A stretch of DNA of 64,000 bases. It comes from Pirellulaceae bacterium (lineage in GTDB: Bacteria > Planctomycetota > Planctomycetia > Pirellulales > Pirellulaceae). The notes under the pieces are model-generated. The model was not told where the DNA came from. It ran no database searches and was given only the letters and a program-made list of their open reading frames with translations. A program made the translations under genes and the position numbers. Numbering within the stretch: position 1 is the first letter of the stretch; each line of letters starts with the position of its first letter. The stretch spans positions 496,001-560,000 of the forward strand of contig BPJU01000001.1 in assembly GCA_026004775.1 (NCBI GenBank), given 5' to 3'. Below, one piece after another: positions 61,906-64,000 of this stretch.

Positions 61906-62071
61906 TGGCACGGCCGTCTCGGCCGTGTGGGTCACCCAAGATGCGGGTTAACAGCGGTGCATAGCGCGTGCTGCGCAGCCCAAACTTCCTTCTGATGTGA
62001 TGCTGCGCAGCCCAGTCACTTCCTTCGTGATGTGAACCTCAACTCCCCAGAAGCGAGGACGCCCGTGCCAC
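61906..62071 (+). repeat. Two-hairpin dispersed repeat with internal duplication
   Basis: Same element as at 30430-30560, bounded by GTGGCACGG and GTGCCAC. The left hairpin CACGGCCG/CGGCCGTG (61909-61916 and 61920-61927) has a three-base loop. The middle is expanded by a direct repeat of roughly 35 bases beginning TGCTGCGCAGCCCA. It lies between the convergent Gfo/Idh/MocA and HAD genes. Confidence 0.82.
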
Positions 62072-62092
62072 GCTCTATCTGCCACATTTAGA

Positions 62093-62156
62093 GCCTATCC
62101 GAAATCCGGTTCGAGGGCTTATCGATAAGCGGACCAAGGGCGGTTTTCGGATAGGC
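62093..62156. repeat. Small inverted-repeat element, MITE or bidirectional terminator
   Basis: GCCTATCCGAAATCC (62093-62107) and GGTTTTCGGATAGGC (62142-62156) are inverted with 14 of 15 matches. The centre has a second, perfect palindrome GCTTATCGATAAGC (62117-62130). It ends two bases before the stop codon of the HAD gene. The end sequence recalls ends of planctomycete IS630/IS5-type elements, which suggests a miniature transposable element; I could not confirm this. Confidence 0.6.
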
Positions 62157-62158
62157 AG

Positions 62159-62914
62159 TTAAAATCCCTCAACGTCCCCCGTCAGCACCTGGCTCTGTCG
62201 GTCCCACCACAAACTGAGCCAACCTCGGGATCGAGGTACCAGCACATCGCTCTTCCGGTCATCGCCAATCAGTGCCAACCGCGGACCAGACCGGCCGGTG
62301 CGTTTTTCGATCTCACGATAAAAATTCGGATGAGGTTTGGGATAGCCAAGGGCGGCGGAAGTGAATACGTAATCCGCCGTATTAAGTGGCGGCAGTTTTT
62401 GGCTCAGTTCCACAAGACGCTGGTCATAATTGGAGGCCAGACCGACCCGGATGCCCATCGCTTGCAGCTTGTCCCATAAGCTAGCCAAGACGCCGCTGAG
62501 CCGCCAATTGTCAGGATCAGCGAAATACCGCCACAGCTCGTGGAACAGCCCATCGGCGTTCGAACCGATCACGTCGTCGACCGTGTAGAGCACAATCCGC
62601 CGCCATCGTGCGCGCTCGATTGTCTCGCTGGTGGCTACGAACGTCTCCGCCGGCAAGGGGCACGGTCCAAAGAGCTGGGGTTTTCTCCCGCGTAATTCGT
62701 AGCGCTTGAGTGCCACGGGCCAACGCTGCGCAATTTCCTCCACGCATCGGCGACTCCCCCAGCGCCGGGCTACTTCAGCATATATCTCCGGTATGCTCCG
62801 CACCGGCTCCAGAAGTGTCCCTACGGCGTCGAACAACACCACTTCTGCACCGGACAGGTAGGTGAGTGGTTGCACGAGTTTTTCGTGGTGAGTTGCACAG
62901 CCCGAGTCAAGCAT
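62159..62914 (-). CDS. HAD-superfamily hydrolase
   Basis: A 251-residue phosphatase-type HAD protein. Motif I is VVLFDAVGTLLEP, although the second Asp is replaced by Val (DxV rather than DxD). Motif II is likely VGLASNYDQRL, and motifs III/IV are ALGYPKPHPNFY and LIGDDRKSDV. The cap is helical, as in subfamily I. The missing second Asp is also seen in some HAD members of unknown activity, so catalysis may be altered. ATG 62914 overlaps the stop of the upstream protease gene (TGATG), which supports this start over the longer frame. Confidence 0.87.
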   Translation of the reverse strand: MLDSGCATHHEKLVQPLTYLSGAEVVLFDAVGTLLEPVRSIPEIYAEVARRWGSRRCVEEIAQRWPVALKRYELRGRKPQLFGPCPLPAETFVATSETIERARWRRIVLYTVDDVIGSNADGLFHELWRYFADPDNWRLSGVLASLWDKLQAMGIRVGLASNYDQRLVELSQKLPPLNTADYVFTSAALGYPKPHPNFYREIEKRTGRSGPRLALIGDDRKSDVLVPRSRGWLSLWWDRQSQVLTGDVEGF

Positions 62915-64000
62915 CAGAACCACCGGAAAAGCCACCGCACGTCGTTCGTGGAAACGTAGACGAGTAATGCCAGCAGGCATGCGAATCCCAGTAAACTGAG
63001 AATGCCTTGCCACTTTTCAGGTACCGGCCGGCGCAACACCGCTTCAGCCACCAGAAACATCATGTGTCCGCCGTCCAAAACCGGAATGGGTAGGGCGTTG
63101 AGCAGTGCCAGGTTGGCGCTCAACAGGGTCAAAAACATCAACAGAGCCGGCCATCCTTTGGCTGCTTCCTGACCAGCAAACGCCGCAATACGTACGGGAC
63201 CTGCCAGGTTATCCATGGCTAATCGTCCTTGGACCAGCAACCGCAGCACCGCGGCCACTTCTCCCAATCGTTCCCACGTTTCGCGCCAGCCGAGTTGAGC
63301 CGCTTCCCACCACGAACCGGCCCGGTGCAACCGTTCAAAAGCCTTCAGTACCAGTCCTCGGTCGACGGCGTAGACACCCGGTAAGTCCCTCACGGGCAGC
63401 ACGACGGTTACCAACTTGCCATTGCTGTTTTCGGCGGTGACTTGTAGATGGATATCCGGTGGCAATTGCTGGATCATGCCGTGTACGTAGACCCAATTGA
63501 GTTCATCGCTCAACGTGATCTGCGTGTCATATTCCGCCGCCAGCCATTCCAGAGCTCGTTGATGAGCCTCCGGGCTGGCTGCAACCGGCCGAACCGCTTG
63601 CACGCGACTACCCACATCCAGTCCCGCCTCGATCGCCTTCGGATCAGTGACACTGGAAACTGTGGGTAGCACTTCGAAAGCCACTCCCCATTGGTTCACG
63701 GCCACTCGCCCACCTTCCGTATAAATTGGGATGGTAACCTTGCTGGTATCCGGGCGGATGACCAGGTCGATTTCGTCGGACGAGTGGGACTCGGACGCGT
63801 CCGGGGATGAACTGACTTCGCCATCGGAGTTCTTCGGGCGCAGAACGCGAAGTCGGACCGGCGCGGACAGATTTTCGAACCGCTCGGCCAGTGTCATGGG
63901 ATCACCCACGGGCTGGCCGTTTATGGAACGGACCAGATCACCCGGCTGTAAACCAGCTCGGGCCGCGGGCGAATCGGCTTGCACAGCCGCAACTGCCCCG
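62914..64000 (-). CDS. rseP: RseP-type site-2 protease, C-terminal part (5' end outside window)
   Basis: About 362 residues of an M50 intramembrane metalloprotease; the N-terminal part with the HExxH zinc site lies beyond the window edge. A PDZ domain is visible at once (DSPAARAGLQPGDLVRSING), then a second periplasmic domain. A membrane-embedded half carries LLSANLALLNALPIPVLDGG, whose LDGG is the third zinc-ligand region of the family. A final hydrophobic helix (ILSLLGFACLLALLVYV) follows. RseP cleaves anti-sigma factors and remnant signal peptides. The open frame continues through the window end; GTG 63984 is not the true start. Confidence 0.93.
   Translation of the reverse strand, partial: GAVAAVQADSPAARAGLQPGDLVRSINGQPVGDPMTLAERFENLSAPVRLRVLRPKNSDGEVSSSPDASESHSSDEIDLVIRPDTSKVTIPIYTEGGRVAVNQWGVAFEVLPTVSSVTDPKAIEAGLDVGSRVQAVRPVAASPEAHQRALEWLAAEYDTQITLSDELNWVYVHGMIQQLPPDIHLQVTAENSNGKLVTVVLPVRDLPGVYAVDRGLVLKAFERLHRAGSWWEAAQLGWRETWERLGEVAAVLRLLVQGRLAMDNLAGPVRIAAFAGQEAAKGWPALLMFLTLLSANLALLNALPIPVLDGGHMMFLVAEAVLRRPVPEKWQGILSLLGFACLLALLVYVSTNDVRWLFRWF

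Overview
The window reads as chromosome of a planctomycete, most likely a relative of the Pirellulales/Thermoguttaceae. The evidence is two Tat-exported DUF1501 proteins, a PSCyt1-DUF1549-DUF1553 cytochrome paired with one of them, two large PVC-type beta-propeller/HEAT/cytochrome c proteins, a Tat-exported Gfo/Idh/MocA protein and several planctomycete-type proteins of unknown function. The exact genus is inference.

Layout. 0-8.4 kb holds a 1191-aa membrane protein of unknown function, metF, a D-lactate-type dehydrogenase, an rRNA-type methyltransferase and a thyA-folA pair. 8.5-11.8 kb is an EF-P beta-lysylation cassette: epmB diverges from efp-epmA, followed by a YkgJ-type cysteine-cluster gene. 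11.8-13.3 kb is a repeat-rich patch around an IS630-type transposase. 13.5-18.0 kb (minus strand) is an overlapping tyrA-purL-purQ run in which PurL carries PurS-like sequence at its N terminus. 18.2-30.4 kb is mixed: a lone GspF/PilC-type protein, two small lipoproteins, an alpha/beta hydrolase, a class IV aminotransferase, a DUF1501 protein, tRNA-Ser(GCT), a twice-frameshifted epimerase gene, a zinc-ribbon membrane protein, a VOC protein, an SDR and an MFS transporter. 30.6-47.7 kb is the typical planctomycete export region: a DUF1553/DUF1501 pair, tRNA-Arg(ACG), two PVC cytochromes (one fused to a CotH domain), a GH43-like propeller, an SGNH hydrolase and a CE15-like esterase.

47.8-60.3 kb is a complete group 3b (NADP-linked, 'sulfhydrogenase') [NiFe]-hydrogenase locus, all on the plus strand: ferredoxin-NADP reductase, a cNMP-domain protein without a DNA-binding domain, hydB, hydG, hydD, hydA, the maturation endopeptidase, then hypA, hypB, hypF, hypC, hypD and hypE. 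Structural subunits, electron-transfer partners and the full CN/CO and nickel-insertion machinery are therefore together. Upstream lie two 36-nt direct repeats, 36 nt apart, whose five differences all preserve the same foldback. The second touches the Shine-Dalgarno of the first gene. This is the best candidate here for an undescribed regulatory element.

60.5-64 kb has a Gfo/Idh/MocA oxidoreductase, a HAD hydrolase and the C-terminal part of an RseP-type site-2 protease that runs off the end. Two families of palindromic intergenic repeats are scattered through the window: a two-hairpin element of about 131-168 bp in four places, and a composite hairpin element in two places.
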